Shown: piece by piece, positions 55,907 through 64,000 of the stretch
Layout: the number at the start of each line of letters is the position of its first letter
Numbering within the stretch: position 1 is the first letter of the stretch
From: JAJPHF01 sp035293805
GTDB lineage: Bacteria > Chloroflexota > UBA6077 > JAJPHF01
DNA length: 64,000 nt
Assembly: GCA_035293805.1 (NCBI GenBank)
Contig: DATGMD010000043.1
Coordinates: 1-64,000, forward strand
Reading direction: 5' to 3'
Translations under genes and position numbers: made by a program
The notes under the pieces: model-generated
What the model was told of the DNA's origin: nothing
Databases searched by the model: none
The model's input: the letters and a program-made list of their open reading frames with translations, nothing else

Positions 55907-57277
55907 GTGAACGGTGCGTTGTCCCGGCTGGCCGATCGCTTCGCCAACGCGGGGTTTCAGGCATACCTGGTCGGCGGCTCCGTGCGCGACCGGCTCCTCG
56001 GCCGGCCGAGCGCGGACTACGACCTGGCGACCGACGCGCCGCCAGACGAGGTCAAGCGCCTGCTCAACGCCCTCCCGGCAGAGCACGTCTGGACGGTCGG
56101 CGAGCGCTTCGGCACGATCGGCGCGCACGTGGAGGGCGTGACGGTCGAGATCACGACCTTCCGCTCCGAAGAGTACGCGCCGCGGTCGCGCAAGCCCGCG
56201 GTCCGCTTCGGCACGACGCTCGAAGGCGACCTCGCTCGCCGCGACCTGACCATCAACGCGATCGCTCAGGACCTGCAGAGCGGCGCGCTCGTCGACCCCT
56301 TCGGCGGCGTCCACGACCTCGACGCCCATCTCGTGCGCGCGGTGGGCAATCCCGACGAGCGGTTCGCCGAGGACCCCCTGCGGCTGCTGCGCGCGGTCCG
56401 CTTCGTCGCGCAGCTCGACTTCCGCCTCGACCCCGACACGGCCGCGGCGATCAAGCGCACGGCCGCCTTGCTCGGCGACATCAGCCGCGAGCGCATCGCG
56501 CAGGAGATGGACAAGCTGCTCGTCGCCCCGCGCGCCGGCTACGGCCTGCGGCTGCTCTGCGATCTCGGCCTCATGCAGCACATCGTGCCCGAGGTCCTGG
56601 CGATGCGTACCATCCGGCAGGACATCTACCGCTACAAGGACGTGTTCGAGCACACATTGCACGTGGTGGACAACATCGAGCCGGAGCTAGTGCTGCGCTG
56701 GGCCGCACTCCTGCACGACGTCGGCAAGCCGCGCACCATCGACAACGTGAACGGCGAGACGCACTTCTTCGGCCACGAGTTCGTGGGCGAGGGCATGAGC
56801 CGCCGTATCCTGAACCGCCTGCGCTACGACCGGGCGCTGGTGGCGCGCGTCACGCACCTGGTGGCGATGCACCAGCGGATCAACAACTACGACGGCGACT
56901 GGACCGACGCCGCCGTCCGCCGCTTTCTACGCGAGGCGGGCGACGCGCTGGACGACCTGTTCAAGCTCTCGCGGGCCGACCTGACGACGCGGCGCGAGGA
57001 CAAGCGCCGCGCGGCGATCCGACGCCTGGAGGAGCTGCGGGCGCGCTGCGAAGCCATTCAGGCGCAGGCGGACGTGGCGAAGCTACGCAGCCCGCTCGAC
57101 GGCAACGACCTCATGGCGTTGTTCGGCGAGGGCCCCGGCCCGTGGATCCGGCCGATCAAGGACCGGCTGCTGGAGCTGGTGATCGACGGCCAGCTGGCCG
57201 AGGACGACCGCGCGACGGCCGAGCGCATCGCCCGCGAGCTGTACGCCGAGCTGCGCGGGGCCGCGGGCGCCCGATGA
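55907..57277 (+). CDS. cca: CCA-adding tRNA nucleotidyltransferase (class II, with HD domain)
   Basis: 456 residues from GTG 55907; ATG 55889 overlaps the -10 box TACAAT (55885-55890) and is less likely, while GGAGGTG fits the GTG. The head domain carries GGSVRDRLLGRPSADYDLATD (the G-S/D-x-D catalytic pair), RRDLTINAIAQDL, and DPFGGVHDLDAHLVRAVGNPDERFAEDPLRLLRAVRF. An HD domain follows: RWAALLHDVGKPRTI and the downstream HFFGHEFVGEGM. It repairs or adds CCA, needed by the tRNA-Lys here, which lacks an encoded CCA. First gene of a run with the HAD and Dabb genes, which overlap it. Confidence 0.93.
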   Translation: MNGALSRLADRFANAGFQAYLVGGSVRDRLLGRPSADYDLATDAPPDEVKRLLNALPAEHVWTVGERFGTIGAHVEGVTVEITTFRSEEYAPRSRKPAVRFGTTLEGDLARRDLTINAIAQDLQSGALVDPFGGVHDLDAHLVRAVGNPDERFAEDPLRLLRAVRFVAQLDFRLDPDTAAAIKRTAALLGDISRERIAQEMDKLLVAPRAGYGLRLLCDLGLMQHIVPEVLAMRTIRQDIYRYKDVFEHTLHVVDNIEPELVLRWAALLHDVGKPRTIDNVNGETHFFGHEFVGEGMSRRILNRLRYDRALVARVTHLVAMHQRINNYDGDWTDAAVRRFLREAGDALDDLFKLSRADLTTRREDKRRAAIRRLEELRARCEAIQAQADVAKLRSPLDGNDLMALFGEGPGPWIRPIKDRLLELVIDGQLAEDDRATAERIARELYAELRGAAGAR

Positions 57278-58062
57278 GGGAGGCGCGGCCGGCAGTACGC
57301 GCGGTGCTCCTCGACCTCGGGTACACCCTGGTGCGCTGGGAGGTGCCCGACGCCGTGCGCCTGGCCAGCAGCGAGGACTTGCTGGCGTGCCTCGCGGCGG
57401 CGCGGCCGGACTGCCCTCCGGCGGCCGACCTCGCCCTCCGGCTCGACCAGCACGTGCTGGCGGCCGCGCGGGCGGCGTACGCGCGCGACCGCCACGCCGA
57501 GGTGGACAATCACGCGCTGTTCGCCGCCGCGCTCGCGGCGCACGGCTACGCGCTCCCCGCGGAGCAGGTGCGCGAGCTGGTCGACCGCGAGCACGCGGCG
57601 TTCGCGCGCCACCTCGCCGTCGAGCCCGCGACCATCACGGCGCTCGAGACGCTGCGCGCGCGGGGGCTGCGGCTGGGCCTCGTCTCCAACGCCTACACGC
57701 CCGGCCCGCTGATGCGGCGCACGCTGGGCGCCCTGGGCCTGGCGGGCCATCTCGACGCGGTCGTCTTCTCGTCCGAGATCGGCGTGCGCAAGCCGCACCC
57801 GCGCATCTACGAGACGGTGCTGGCGGCGCTGGGCGCTCGGCCCGACGAGGCGGTATTCGTAGGCGACCGCCTGCGCGAGGACGTCGAGGGGCCACGCGCG
57901 CTCGGGATGCGCGCCGTGCTGACGCACCAGTACCGGCAGGAGCCCCCCGGCGCGGTCGCGCCCGACGCCGTGATTACGGCCCTGGCCGACCTCCCGGCCC
58001 TGATCGACCGGCTGCAGTCCACCGCGCGCGACGACGTAGTGATGGAGCGGAGGGAAGCATGA
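57274..58062 (+). CDS. HAD-superfamily hydrolase
   Basis: 262 residues; ATG 57274 overlaps the cca stop as ATGA. Motif I is LLDLGYTLV (the second Asp of D-x-D is Gly), motif II VSNAYT, motif III KPHPRIYETVL with the Lys, motif IV FVGDRLREDVEGPRALGMRAV. A helical cap of about 85 residues lies between motifs I and II. Substitution of the second Asp leaves phosphotransfer chemistry possible but usually changes catalysis. A small phosphomonoester is the likely substrate; identity unknown. It is co-translated with the next gene. Confidence 0.88.
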   Translation: MREARPAVRAVLLDLGYTLVRWEVPDAVRLASSEDLLACLAAARPDCPPAADLALRLDQHVLAAARAAYARDRHAEVDNHALFAAALAAHGYALPAEQVRELVDREHAAFARHLAVEPATITALETLRARGLRLGLVSNAYTPGPLMRRTLGALGLAGHLDAVVFSSEIGVRKPHPRIYETVLAALGARPDEAVFVGDRLREDVEGPRALGMRAVLTHQYRQEPPGAVAPDAVITALADLPALIDRLQSTARDDVVMERREA

Positions 58063-58355
58063 TCAAGCATATCGTTTGCTTCAAATTCAAGCCCGAGACG
58101 GGCGCCGCGGACGTGCAGGCGACGCTGGACGCCCTGAACGCGCTGCCCGGGCAGATCGCCTGGGTGCGCAACTGGTCGCTGGGGAAGAACGTTTCGACGC
58201 GCGACACCACCTACGACTACGCGCTGCACTGCGACTTCGCCGACGAGGGCGAGCTGCAGCGATACCTCAGTCACCCCGCGCACGAGCGGGTCGCCCGCGA
58301 GCTGCTCGCGCGCCACTGGGGCAGTCGCGCCATCGTCGACTACGAGTTCAGCTAG
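58059..58355 (+). CDS. Dabb-family (stress-responsive A/B barrel) protein
   Basis: 98 residues; ATG 58059 overlaps the HAD stop. The start IKHIVCFKFKPETG, the middle WSLGKNVSTRDTTYDYALHCDFADEGELQRYLSHPAHERVA and the end IVDYEFS are the full Dabb pattern of a dimeric ferredoxin-like barrel with a central His. Function unknown in most bacteria; some act on phenolic or polyketide substrates. Its last 8 bases overlap the convergent cobT gene. Confidence 0.9.
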   Translation: MIKHIVCFKFKPETGAADVQATLDALNALPGQIAWVRNWSLGKNVSTRDTTYDYALHCDFADEGELQRYLSHPAHERVARELLARHWGSRAIVDYEFS

Positions 58356-59475
58356 GAAACGGCTCGCGCTCCGAGACGCCCGCCGCGTCGAAGGTGGCCA
58401 TCTCAGCGTGCAGCCGAACCGCGGCGTCGAGCAGGTGCAGGGCCAGCGCGCCACCCGTCCCCTCGCCCAGCCGCAGGTCGAGGTCGAGCAGCGGCCGGAG
58501 GTCGAGCGCGGCGAGCGCCGCCCGCTGCCCCGGCTCGACCGAGGCGTGGCCAGCCACGAGGTAGGCGCGCACGGCGGGGCAGAGCCGCGCGGCGACCAGC
58601 GCCGCGGCGGTGGCGGCCAGCCCGTCGACCACCACAACCGCGCGGCGCGCGGCCGCGCCGAGCGCGACGCCCACCAGGCCGGCGTGCTCGAAGCCGCCGA
58701 GGGCCGCGAGCGCGCCGAGCGGATCGGCGAGGTCGGGGTGATTCACTGCCAGCGCCCGCTCGACCACGCCCACCTTGCGGCGCCAGCCCGCGTCGTCCAC
58801 CCCGGTGCCGCGGCCCACGACGGCGGCCGGCGGCTGCGCGCAGAGAGCCGCCACCAGCGCCGCGCCCGCCGTCGTGTTGCCGATCCCCATGTCGCCAAGC
58901 ACCACGGCGTCCAGGCCGCGCGCCGCCTCGGCTCCGACGACCTCCAGCCCCACGCCGATCGCGGCCTCGGCCTGCGCGCGGCTCATCGCCGGCCCGCGCG
59001 CCAGGTTCGCCGTCCCCCGCGCGATCGGCACACGGCGGAAGGTGCTGTCCGATCCAGCACTGCCCGCGCGGGGAGCAGCCACCGGCGACGCCTCGCCGTC
59101 GTCCCCGCTTGGCAGCGCGCTCGCCACGCCGACATCCACCACGACTAGCCGCGCGCCCGTCTGGCGGGCTAGCACGTTGATCGCCGCGCCGCCCGCCAGA
59201 AAGTTGGCGACCATCTGCGCGGTGACGACCGGCGGGTAGGCGCTCACGCCCTCCGCGGCGACCCCGTGGTCGGCCGCCATCACGACGATCGCCCGTTCCG
59301 CCAAGCGGGGCACCGCGCGACCCTGCACGCCGGCCAGCTGTACCGCCAGGTCTTCGAGCTGCCCCAGGCTGCCCGCCGGCTTCGTGAGCCGCGCCTGCCG
59401 CGCCCGCGCCGCCGCCACCGCCGCGCTGTCGAGCGCCCCGATCACCGCCGCCACGTCCTGCCAGCGCTCCGCCAT
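58348..59475 (-). CDS. cobT: Nicotinate-nucleotide:5,6-dimethylbenzimidazole phosphoribosyltransferase
   Basis: 375 residues from ATG 59475 (GGGTGAGGTG upstream); the longer frame to 60342 reads antisense-like and is rejected. It makes alpha-ribazole phosphate for the lower ligand of cobalamin. Features: ARQARLTKPAGSLGQLEDLAVQLAG at the start, ADHGVAAEGVSAYPPVVTAQMVANFLAGGAAINVLARQ, GDMGIGNTTAGAALVAAL, GRGTGVDD and the C-terminal LRLGEGTGGALALHLL with the catalytic Glu. An insert of about 25 residues after VASALPS is unusual. No other cobalamin genes or riboswitch are nearby. Confidence 0.94.
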   Translation of the reverse strand: MAERWQDVAAVIGALDSAAVAAARARQARLTKPAGSLGQLEDLAVQLAGVQGRAVPRLAERAIVVMAADHGVAAEGVSAYPPVVTAQMVANFLAGGAAINVLARQTGARLVVVDVGVASALPSGDDGEASPVAAPRAGSAGSDSTFRRVPIARGTANLARGPAMSRAQAEAAIGVGLEVVGAEAARGLDAVVLGDMGIGNTTAGAALVAALCAQPPAAVVGRGTGVDDAGWRRKVGVVERALAVNHPDLADPLGALAALGGFEHAGLVGVALGAAARRAVVVVDGLAATAAALVAARLCPAVRAYLVAGHASVEPGQRAALAALDLRPLLDLDLRLGEGTGGALALHLLDAAVRLHAEMATFDAAGVSEREPFPS

Positions 59476-59561
59476 CACCTCACCCGCCTCGCCGCCGCTA
59501 CTCCGGGCGTCCGCGTCCGGCTCCACCGCGGCCGCGCCTCTCGGAACCCGCTCCTGCCCCC

Positions 59562-60332
59562 CTAGATGTTGGAGCGCCCCTGCGCGCCGTCGACCGGCAC
59601 GCAGGCCCCCGTCATGAGACTGGCGCGCTCCGAGGCGAGAAAGACCGCCACGTTCGCCACCTCGTCCACGCGGCCGAAGCGCCCATACGGCATGTCTCGC
59701 CGCACGAACTCGGCCATTGCCTGCGGGTCCTCCTGCTGGCGTCGCCACCACGAGCCGCCGGGGAAGGAGATCGAGCCTGGCGCGACGCTGTTCACGCGGA
59801 TGTTCTCGCCTGCTAGCTCGCGCGCCAGGTTCTTCGTCAGGCTTATCATGGCCGACTTCGTCGCGTTGTACGTCACGACGCCGCCGGCCTCGCGCCCGTA
59901 GATCGACGAGATCATGACGATCGCGCCGCCGCCCTGCTGGCGCAGGTGCGGCACGGCCGCGCGGCTCGCCCGGATCGCCGAGAGCACGTTCAGCTCGAAG
60001 GCGCCGAGCCAGTCCTCGTCGGTAGTCTCCATGAACGCGCCGCCGCGCCGCCCGCCAACGTTGTTCACCAGCACGTCGAGGCGGCCCCAGCGGGCGGCGG
60101 CCGCGTCGATCATGCGCTCCACGTCGGCCGCCACGCTCACGTCGGCGACGATCGGCAAGGCGTCCGCGCCCCGCGCCGCCACCTCGGCCGCCGCCGCCTC
60201 GACGGCCTCCCGCGTGCGCGCCACCAGCGCGACCCGGCAGCCCTCGGCGCCGAGCCCCAGCGCGATCGCCTTGCCGATTCCCCGGCTCGCCCCCGTGACG
60301 AGCGCCACCTTGCCCGTCAGTCCCAGATCCAT
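59562..60332 (-). CDS. Short-chain dehydrogenase/reductase (FabG-like)
   Basis: 256 residues from ATG 60332 (GGGGGAGA upstream). MDLGLTGKVALVTGASRGIGKAIA start, NNVGG in place of NNAG, catalytic Ser in MISSIYGRE, YNATKSA and the C-terminal FLASERASLMTGACVPVDGAQ are all present, so catalysis should be intact. Typical of 3-oxoacyl-ACP reductase-like or glucose dehydrogenase-like classical SDRs with unknown substrate. It is 86 bases upstream of cobT on the same strand but has no obvious tie to cobalamin. Confidence 0.9.
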   Translation of the reverse strand: MDLGLTGKVALVTGASRGIGKAIALGLGAEGCRVALVARTREAVEAAAAEVAARGADALPIVADVSVAADVERMIDAAAARWGRLDVLVNNVGGRRGGAFMETTDEDWLGAFELNVLSAIRASRAAVPHLRQQGGGAIVMISSIYGREAGGVVTYNATKSAMISLTKNLARELAGENIRVNSVAPGSISFPGGSWWRRQQEDPQAMAEFVRRDMPYGRFGRVDEVANVAVFLASERASLMTGACVPVDGAQGRSNI

Positions 60333-60622
60333 CGCCCGCCATCTCCCCCGGCCGCGCCGGCCGACTCGTCCCCTCACCGTTGTATCACCAACCGGGACGC
60401 GCTGCGCGAGCCTCGCATGGCCCACCAGGCGCCGGGGCAGCGAGACGCCACCAGGCAGTGCTTGCAGGGGCACACCCGAACGCTACTCCGGCCGGGGCGG
60501 CACGAGCGGGCGAGGCCGGAGCGCGTGTAACAGCTCGCGCGCGCGTTGACAGCCATGGGCCGCTGGGGCATCCTGAGCCCGACAGTCGGCCGGCACACGG
60601 CCGCATGAGGGAGGGCAGGCCG

Positions 60623-62044
60623 GTGCATGAGCAAGAGGTGCAGGCGCGGCGGACTCGGGGCCGGGCCATCCTCGCGCGGCGGGGAGTACTGGCAGGCGTG
60701 GCGGCGGTAGTTGCCGGGGTCCTGGCGAAGGCCGGCGAGCGGGTCGCGCAGGCAGGGGGCGCACAGGACTCGGCGCTAATCTGCGGCGAGATGAACACTG
60801 CCATCAGTGAAACGAGCCTTGTTCGAAGTGGCGCCGGTCAAAACGCTAACGGTCTCTACGTCGAGCACGATAGCACCGCGTCCGCCGGAGCGGCTGTCTT
60901 CGGCAACTCCGTGCAGGCCATGGGCGTCCGAGGCCACTCTGGAGTTCAGGACGGCGTTCATGGGAGCACCGACGGCAGCGGGCAGGGGTCCGGTACGCTC
61001 GGGCTGTACGGCTCGGTCACTCGGCCGTCAGGCTACGTCGCTGGGGTACTCGGGGTGGCGCCCGCCGGCATTACCGCGGTGCAGGGGGTTGCCGATAGCC
61101 CCGGGCCCGTCGCCCCGCAAGGCACGGCGGGGGTGGGCGGCACCAGCAGCACCGGCTACGGGGTGGTTGGCAGCTCCAGCAGCAACTATGGGGCGTACGG
61201 GATTTCGAACAACAACAGCGGGGTGCTGGGCCAATCCAATACCGGCGTGGGAGTTCAGGGCAGCGCCAACGGCAACGTGGGGGTCCTGGGTACCTCCAAC
61301 ACCTCGGTCGGTGTCTATGCGAACTCCCTCCAGCAGTACGGGCTCTATGCGACCTCGCCCAACAACTACGCGGCGATTGCCACCTCGAACACCGGTACCG
61401 GCGTGTACGGCACATCGAATGGGAATGTGGGCGTGCTCGGCACGAGCAATAGCAGCATCGGTGGCTTCTTCTCGTCGGGCAGCAGCACAGGGCTTTATGC
61501 GACCGGCCCGAGTTCGGCCTTTGCCGCGCGCTTTGACGGCCCGGTCCAAGTGAACGGGCCATTTACCGTGCTCGGCGGGCCGAAGTCGGCGGCCGTGCCG
61601 CATCCTGACGGCAGCCATCGCCGCCTCTACTGTGTGGAGTCGCCCGAGAGCTGGTTCGAGGACTTCGGGCGGGGCCAGCTCGCGAACGGGCGGGCGCAGG
61701 TCCGGCTTGACCGGGACTTCGCGGCACTGGTGCATGGCGACGACTACTACGTCTTCTTGACGCCGCTCGGCAACTCAGGTGGGTTGTACGTCAATAGCAA
61801 GACGCCGGCAGGGTTCGAGGTGCGCGAGCAGGGCGGCGGGACGAGCGACCTGAGCTTCGACTACCGGGTGGTCGCTAGGCGTAAGGATATTGCCGGCCCG
61901 CGCCTGGAGCGAGTGGAGCTTCCCGCCGCCCCGCAGCGCCCGGCCGCGCCCCAGCCGCCGCCCACCGTGCCCATGGTTCCGCCGCTCCCCGACGTGGACG
62001 CACCGCCGCACCGGATGCCGGCCCCGGCCGGCCGCGAGCGGTAA
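60623..62044 (+). CDS. Secreted repeat-rich surface protein with fibre-like middle and conserved C-terminal domain
   Basis: 473 residues from GTG 60623 (GGAGGGCAGG upstream); ATG 60605 is an alternative. An export signal with RR-G-V-L-AGVAAVVAGVLA precedes a long Gly/Ser/Asn-rich region with recurring GVYGTSNGNVGVLGTSNTSVGVY-like units of about 25 residues, reminiscent of phage-tail or haemagglutinin beta-helices. From about residue 330 a different, conserved-looking domain follows: RLYCVESPESWFEDFGRGQLANGRAQVRLD, DYYVFLTPLGNSGGLYVNSKTP and FDYRVVARRKDI. The tail is Pro-rich. Probably a cell-surface structure; function unknown. Confidence 0.75.
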   Translation: MHEQEVQARRTRGRAILARRGVLAGVAAVVAGVLAKAGERVAQAGGAQDSALICGEMNTAISETSLVRSGAGQNANGLYVEHDSTASAGAAVFGNSVQAMGVRGHSGVQDGVHGSTDGSGQGSGTLGLYGSVTRPSGYVAGVLGVAPAGITAVQGVADSPGPVAPQGTAGVGGTSSTGYGVVGSSSSNYGAYGISNNNSGVLGQSNTGVGVQGSANGNVGVLGTSNTSVGVYANSLQQYGLYATSPNNYAAIATSNTGTGVYGTSNGNVGVLGTSNSSIGGFFSSGSSTGLYATGPSSAFAARFDGPVQVNGPFTVLGGPKSAAVPHPDGSHRRLYCVESPESWFEDFGRGQLANGRAQVRLDRDFAALVHGDDYYVFLTPLGNSGGLYVNSKTPAGFEVREQGGGTSDLSFDYRVVARRKDIAGPRLERVELPAAPQRPAAPQPPPTVPMVPPLPDVDAPPHRMPAPAGRER

Positions 62045-62072
62045 CGGGCACGCGTTTTCGGATCAGGCAACA

Positions 62073-62111
62073 GCGCGACGACCGGGGGCTGACCACATTC
62101 GGTCGTCGCGC
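62073..62111 (+). terminator. 12-bp perfect hairpin after the surface protein
   Basis: Arms 62073-62084 and 62100-62111 pair perfectly with a 15-base loop, 28 bases after the stop. Following bases are not T-rich. Confidence 0.6.
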
Positions 62112-62245
62112 AGGCGAGCGCCGAACGAGCGGAACAAGATCTCTTTATATCGTTCTTTGCACATTGCGCTACCTGCCTGGTGAGCGTTCAGCCGCCGCCC
62201 TTATACTCAGCGATGGTCAGCTAGATCCCCGAATGGAGCTGTGGT

Positions 62246-63331
62246 ATGGGTAAAGCGCTTGGCACAATTGCCTCTGGAATGGCCCTTCTGGTACTTCTGC
62301 TCCCGTCGAAGGGGCCTGCCGTTTCTGCCTCCGTCGTGGATCAGGTTGACGGCAACGTAGTAGTCCAGATTACGCGGCCCCAGGCCGGCGAGAAGGTCCA
62401 GGGTACCGTCGAGATTACCGGTTATGCGGCCGATACGCGCAGTTCCGATGGCTCGGGCCTCAACGAGAACGACATCGCGGTGTATTTCGACGATTCGTCC
62501 AATCCGCAGAATCTGATCGGCTACGCTGCCTCCGAACGTCCCAGTCCCGACGCCGCATCTCAACTCGGCCCCCAATTTGCCCGGGTCGGTTTCCAGCGCG
62601 TGTGGGACACGTGTCAGGTGTCGCCCGGCGCCCATGAGCTGATCGTCTGGGTGTCGAGCCTGACGGTTCCGGGGGCGCGCGGGGTCGATAGGGTTGAGGT
62701 CGAGGTGCAACCCTGTGCCGCCGCTACGACGCCGACTGTCGCGGCGCAGGCGCCCCAGCGCGCGCCCGAGGTGTTGTACCGGGACGATTTCTCGGACCCG
62801 AGCAGTGGCTGGCTGCCCCAGTCGCCGGACCCCTCACAGTGGACCGTGGGGTACGAGAACGGCGAATACAAAACCATTCAGCTGGCCGGTGCGCGCGAAA
62901 CCGCAACCGTGCCGCTCTGGAATCACGTGTTCCGCGACTTCCAGGCTGAGGTCGATGCACGGCTCCTCACCGCGGGTAGCTCGTACATCATCCTGGGCTT
63001 CCGCGGCCAGAGTCTCCGAGGCCTGTACCAGCTCGCGGTCGCGCCGACGAGTGGCATTTTTGCGCTGGGACGCGCGGACCCCAGCTCCGGGACCTGGACC
63101 ATGCTCATCCCGGCGCGCCCCGCAGCGGGCCTCCATGCTGGTAGCGACTGGAACCGGATCGGCGTCCGGGCGGTGGGCGGCGATCTGACCGTACTGATCA
63201 ACGGCCAGCAGGTCGCGCAGGCGCACGACGACACCTATCGTGAGGGCATCATCTTTCTTGGCGCCGGGGATGACACGTCGGGGCGCGCCGAGGCCCGGTT
63301 CAGGAACCTCGTCGTGACGAGCGCGGAGTGA
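62246..63331 (+). CDS. Secreted protein, shared N-terminal domain plus LamG-like C-terminal domain
   Basis: 361 residues from ATG 62246 (GGAGCTGTGGT upstream; TATACT at 62202-62207 is a likely -10 box). A signal peptide (ALLVLLLPSKGPAVSA) precedes the same first domain as in the protein at 4869: VVVQITRPQAGEKVQGTVEITGYAADTRSSDGSGLNENDIAVYFDD, LGPQFARVGF, HELIVWVSSLTVPGAR. The second domain (YRDDFSDPSSGW, DFQAEVDARLL, YIILGFRGQSLRGLYQLAV, DWNRIGVRAVGGDLTVLINGQQVA) is a concanavalin-like LamG/DUF1080 sandwich, which in relatives binds or cleaves sugars. Export and two-domain layout are clear; function is not. Confidence 0.82.
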   Translation: MGKALGTIASGMALLVLLLPSKGPAVSASVVDQVDGNVVVQITRPQAGEKVQGTVEITGYAADTRSSDGSGLNENDIAVYFDDSSNPQNLIGYAASERPSPDAASQLGPQFARVGFQRVWDTCQVSPGAHELIVWVSSLTVPGARGVDRVEVEVQPCAAATTPTVAAQAPQRAPEVLYRDDFSDPSSGWLPQSPDPSQWTVGYENGEYKTIQLAGARETATVPLWNHVFRDFQAEVDARLLTAGSSYIILGFRGQSLRGLYQLAVAPTSGIFALGRADPSSGTWTMLIPARPAAGLHAGSDWNRIGVRAVGGDLTVLINGQQVAQAHDDTYREGIIFLGAGDDTSGRAEARFRNLVVTSAE

Positions 63332-63472
63332 CGCCAACTCGTCCGCTTGGGACCGGTGCAGCCCCAGTCGCTCTAGGCAAGCCTTCAGCCTAGCGACCTC
63401 CGCGTGCTGCGCCCCGCCTACCATCCCCCCCGCGTGCGGCGGGGACGGGGAAGCAGGCCCGCTCATCCCTGA
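63332..63472. other. Gap with a possible minus-strand gene remnant
   Basis: A minus-strand frame from ATG 63466 (MSGPASPSPPHAGG, then EVARLKACLERLGLHRSQADELASLRARHD) looks coding-like at its start but runs antisense through the gene at 62246, so it is at most a short remnant. No other signal is seen. Confidence 0.3.
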
Positions 63473-63730
63473 AAAATCAGACAGGAGCACCGGCTGGGCG
63501 GGCTGTGGGCAGTGCTCGCCTACCTTGGCTTGCGCCACGGCAAGGGCTTGCGCCACGGCAAGTGCCTGGCGCTGCGGTGGCAGGACGTGGACCTCGACGC
63601 TGCGATCCTCACGGCACGGCAGACACGCACGCGGAGAGCCAGTGGACCGGTTGTCGGCGCTCCCAAGATGCGCGCGGCTCAGCGCCCAGTGGCGCTCCCG
63701 GCCCCCTGGGCCCCCGTGGGGAGGGGGTGG
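63473..63730 (+). pseudogene. Tyrosine recombinase (phage integrase) fragment
   Basis: The frame opens right after a stop at 63470-63472 and reads KIRQEHRLGGLWAVLAYLGL-RHGK, then CLALRWQDVDLDAAILTARQTRTR and PKMRAAQRPVALPAP, which is the catalytic-domain part of an integrase around the first Arg (usual G-L-R-R-G-E-x-L-A-L-R-W). An exact tandem duplication of 18 bases (63527-63544, 63545-63562) doubles the LRHGKG motif. After VALPAP similarity is lost, with no R-H-R-Y triad. It is a broken remnant marking an old integrated element. Confidence 0.75.
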
Positions 63731-63846
63731 AGGCGCTTGAGCTGCTTGGGTCCGCAATTCCCCACCGCAACGCAACCGTGCGGGAACGGGGTTCTCACCC
63801 GGGGACCGCACCCTTGCCACAGGGTCCCGCCTACGAGTCCGTCGTC

Positions 63847-64000
63847 ATGCTTAGTGGCGGGAGCACGTGGATGCCTTGCCAGCCTGACCGCGAGCCGTGC
63901 CCCGGCGTCGGCAAGCCCGCGCCGCCCCTATGGGTTGACCGGCCGGGCGTCGGGCGTTGCCCCGTGTGCGGGCAGCCCTACAGCCGGAACCCCGGGACCG
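63847..64000 (+). CDS. Small Cys-rich protein, cut by window end
   Basis: From ATG 63847 (ATG 63871 in the same frame) the chain contains CQPDREPCPG and RCPVCGQPYSRNPG, a possible zinc-binding pattern with a C-x2-C pair. The frame is still open at the last base, so the C-terminus is unknown. No clear ribosome site precedes it. It may belong to the same old mobile-element region as the integrase fragment. Confidence 0.4.
   Translation, partial: MLSGGSTWMPCQPDREPCPGVGKPAPPLWVDRPGVGRCPVCGQPYSRNPGT

Noticed and set aside
59476..59561. Cobalamin riboswitch before cobT
   Set aside because: Only 86 bases are available and no B12-box-like sequence is seen.
59476..60342. Fusion of SDR-like antisense region to cobT (frame 58348-60342)
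   Set aside because: The upstream 289 codons are the shifted frame of the SDR gene 59562-60332; ATG 59475 with a ribosome site gives a normal cobT.

Overview
The window is a GC-rich bacterial chromosome segment, densely packed with genes that are nearly all preceded by clear purine-rich ribosome binding sites, with many GTG starts. No rRNA or other firm phylogenetic marker is present. The gene content suggests an aerobic, probably free-living Chloroflexota-like lineage, but this is inference from style and content. The pointers are a caa3-type oxidase with a menaquinol-type bc complex, several UbiD-family decarboxylases, NMT1-type solute-binding lipoproteins, a xanthine-dehydrogenase-type hydroxylase, a GerW-family protein, a NEW3/ABC-2 exporter, Uma2, and GAAC-N4-GTTC boxes.

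Layout. 1-1.5 kb: 3' part of a UbiD decarboxylase followed by a 53-residue double-CxxC protein too short for routine ORF calling. 1.6-7.1 kb: methyltransferase, pterin dehydratase, LysM-glucosaminidase, tRNA-Lys(UUU), a secreted protein and a substrate-binding lipoprotein. 7.2-16.1 kb (minus): a glycogen-debranching-like glycosidase, then a respiratory operon read SDR, CoxII-cyt c, CoxI/III fusion, small subunit IV-like protein, Rieske, cyt b-cyt c fusion. 16.7-24.5 kb: seven-bladed RCC1 protein, GerW-like pair, Uma2, amidohydrolase, alpha/beta hydrolase, MFS carrier and a HTH protein. 24.6-25.2 kb: a DsbA/FrnE-type oxidoreductase whose first active-site cysteine codon is TGA, followed at the right distance by a SECIS-like hairpin, so probably a selenoprotein. 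25.3-30.2 kb: ABC-2 exporter with NEW3 protein, GrpE, 7Fe ferredoxin. 30.3-35.2 kb (minus): CoxG/FAD/Mo/2Fe-2S hydroxylase operon. 35.5-39.4 kb: gamma-glutamyltransferase, second NMT1-like lipoprotein, polysaccharide deacetylase. 39.5-43.4 kb: small Rieske protein and two tandem UbiD decarboxylases. 43.6-46.4 kb (minus): an ECF sigma factor with DGPF/YCII, VOC and DoxX genes and a decayed second DoxX copy. 46.7-53.3 kb (minus): MoaD-like/BNR pair, ArsR-AHSA1 pair, PAP2-SDR pair, metallophosphoesterase, Hsp20. 53.5-58.4 kb: small secreted protein, then infC (with a probable ATC start), CCA-adding enzyme, HAD hydrolase and Dabb protein. 58.3-60.3 kb (minus): cobT and an SDR. 60.6-63.3 kb: two secreted surface proteins. 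63.4-64 kb: wreckage of a tyrosine integrase and an edge-truncated small Cys protein, marking an old mobile-element scar.

How it works together. The respiratory operon would pass electrons from menaquinol through a b-c fusion and Rieske protein to a caa3-type oxidase, each catalytic unit carrying its own tethered cytochrome c. The three UbiD genes, the Mo hydroxylase, the amidohydrolase, the MFS carrier and the NMT1 lipoproteins fit scavenging of aromatic or heteroaromatic acids, but no substrate can be read from the sequence. The most noteworthy signals are the TGA-containing FrnE-like gene with its hairpin, the small zinc-ribbon partner of the first UbiD, the ATC-initiated infC and the secreted-protein family with a shared N-terminal domain.
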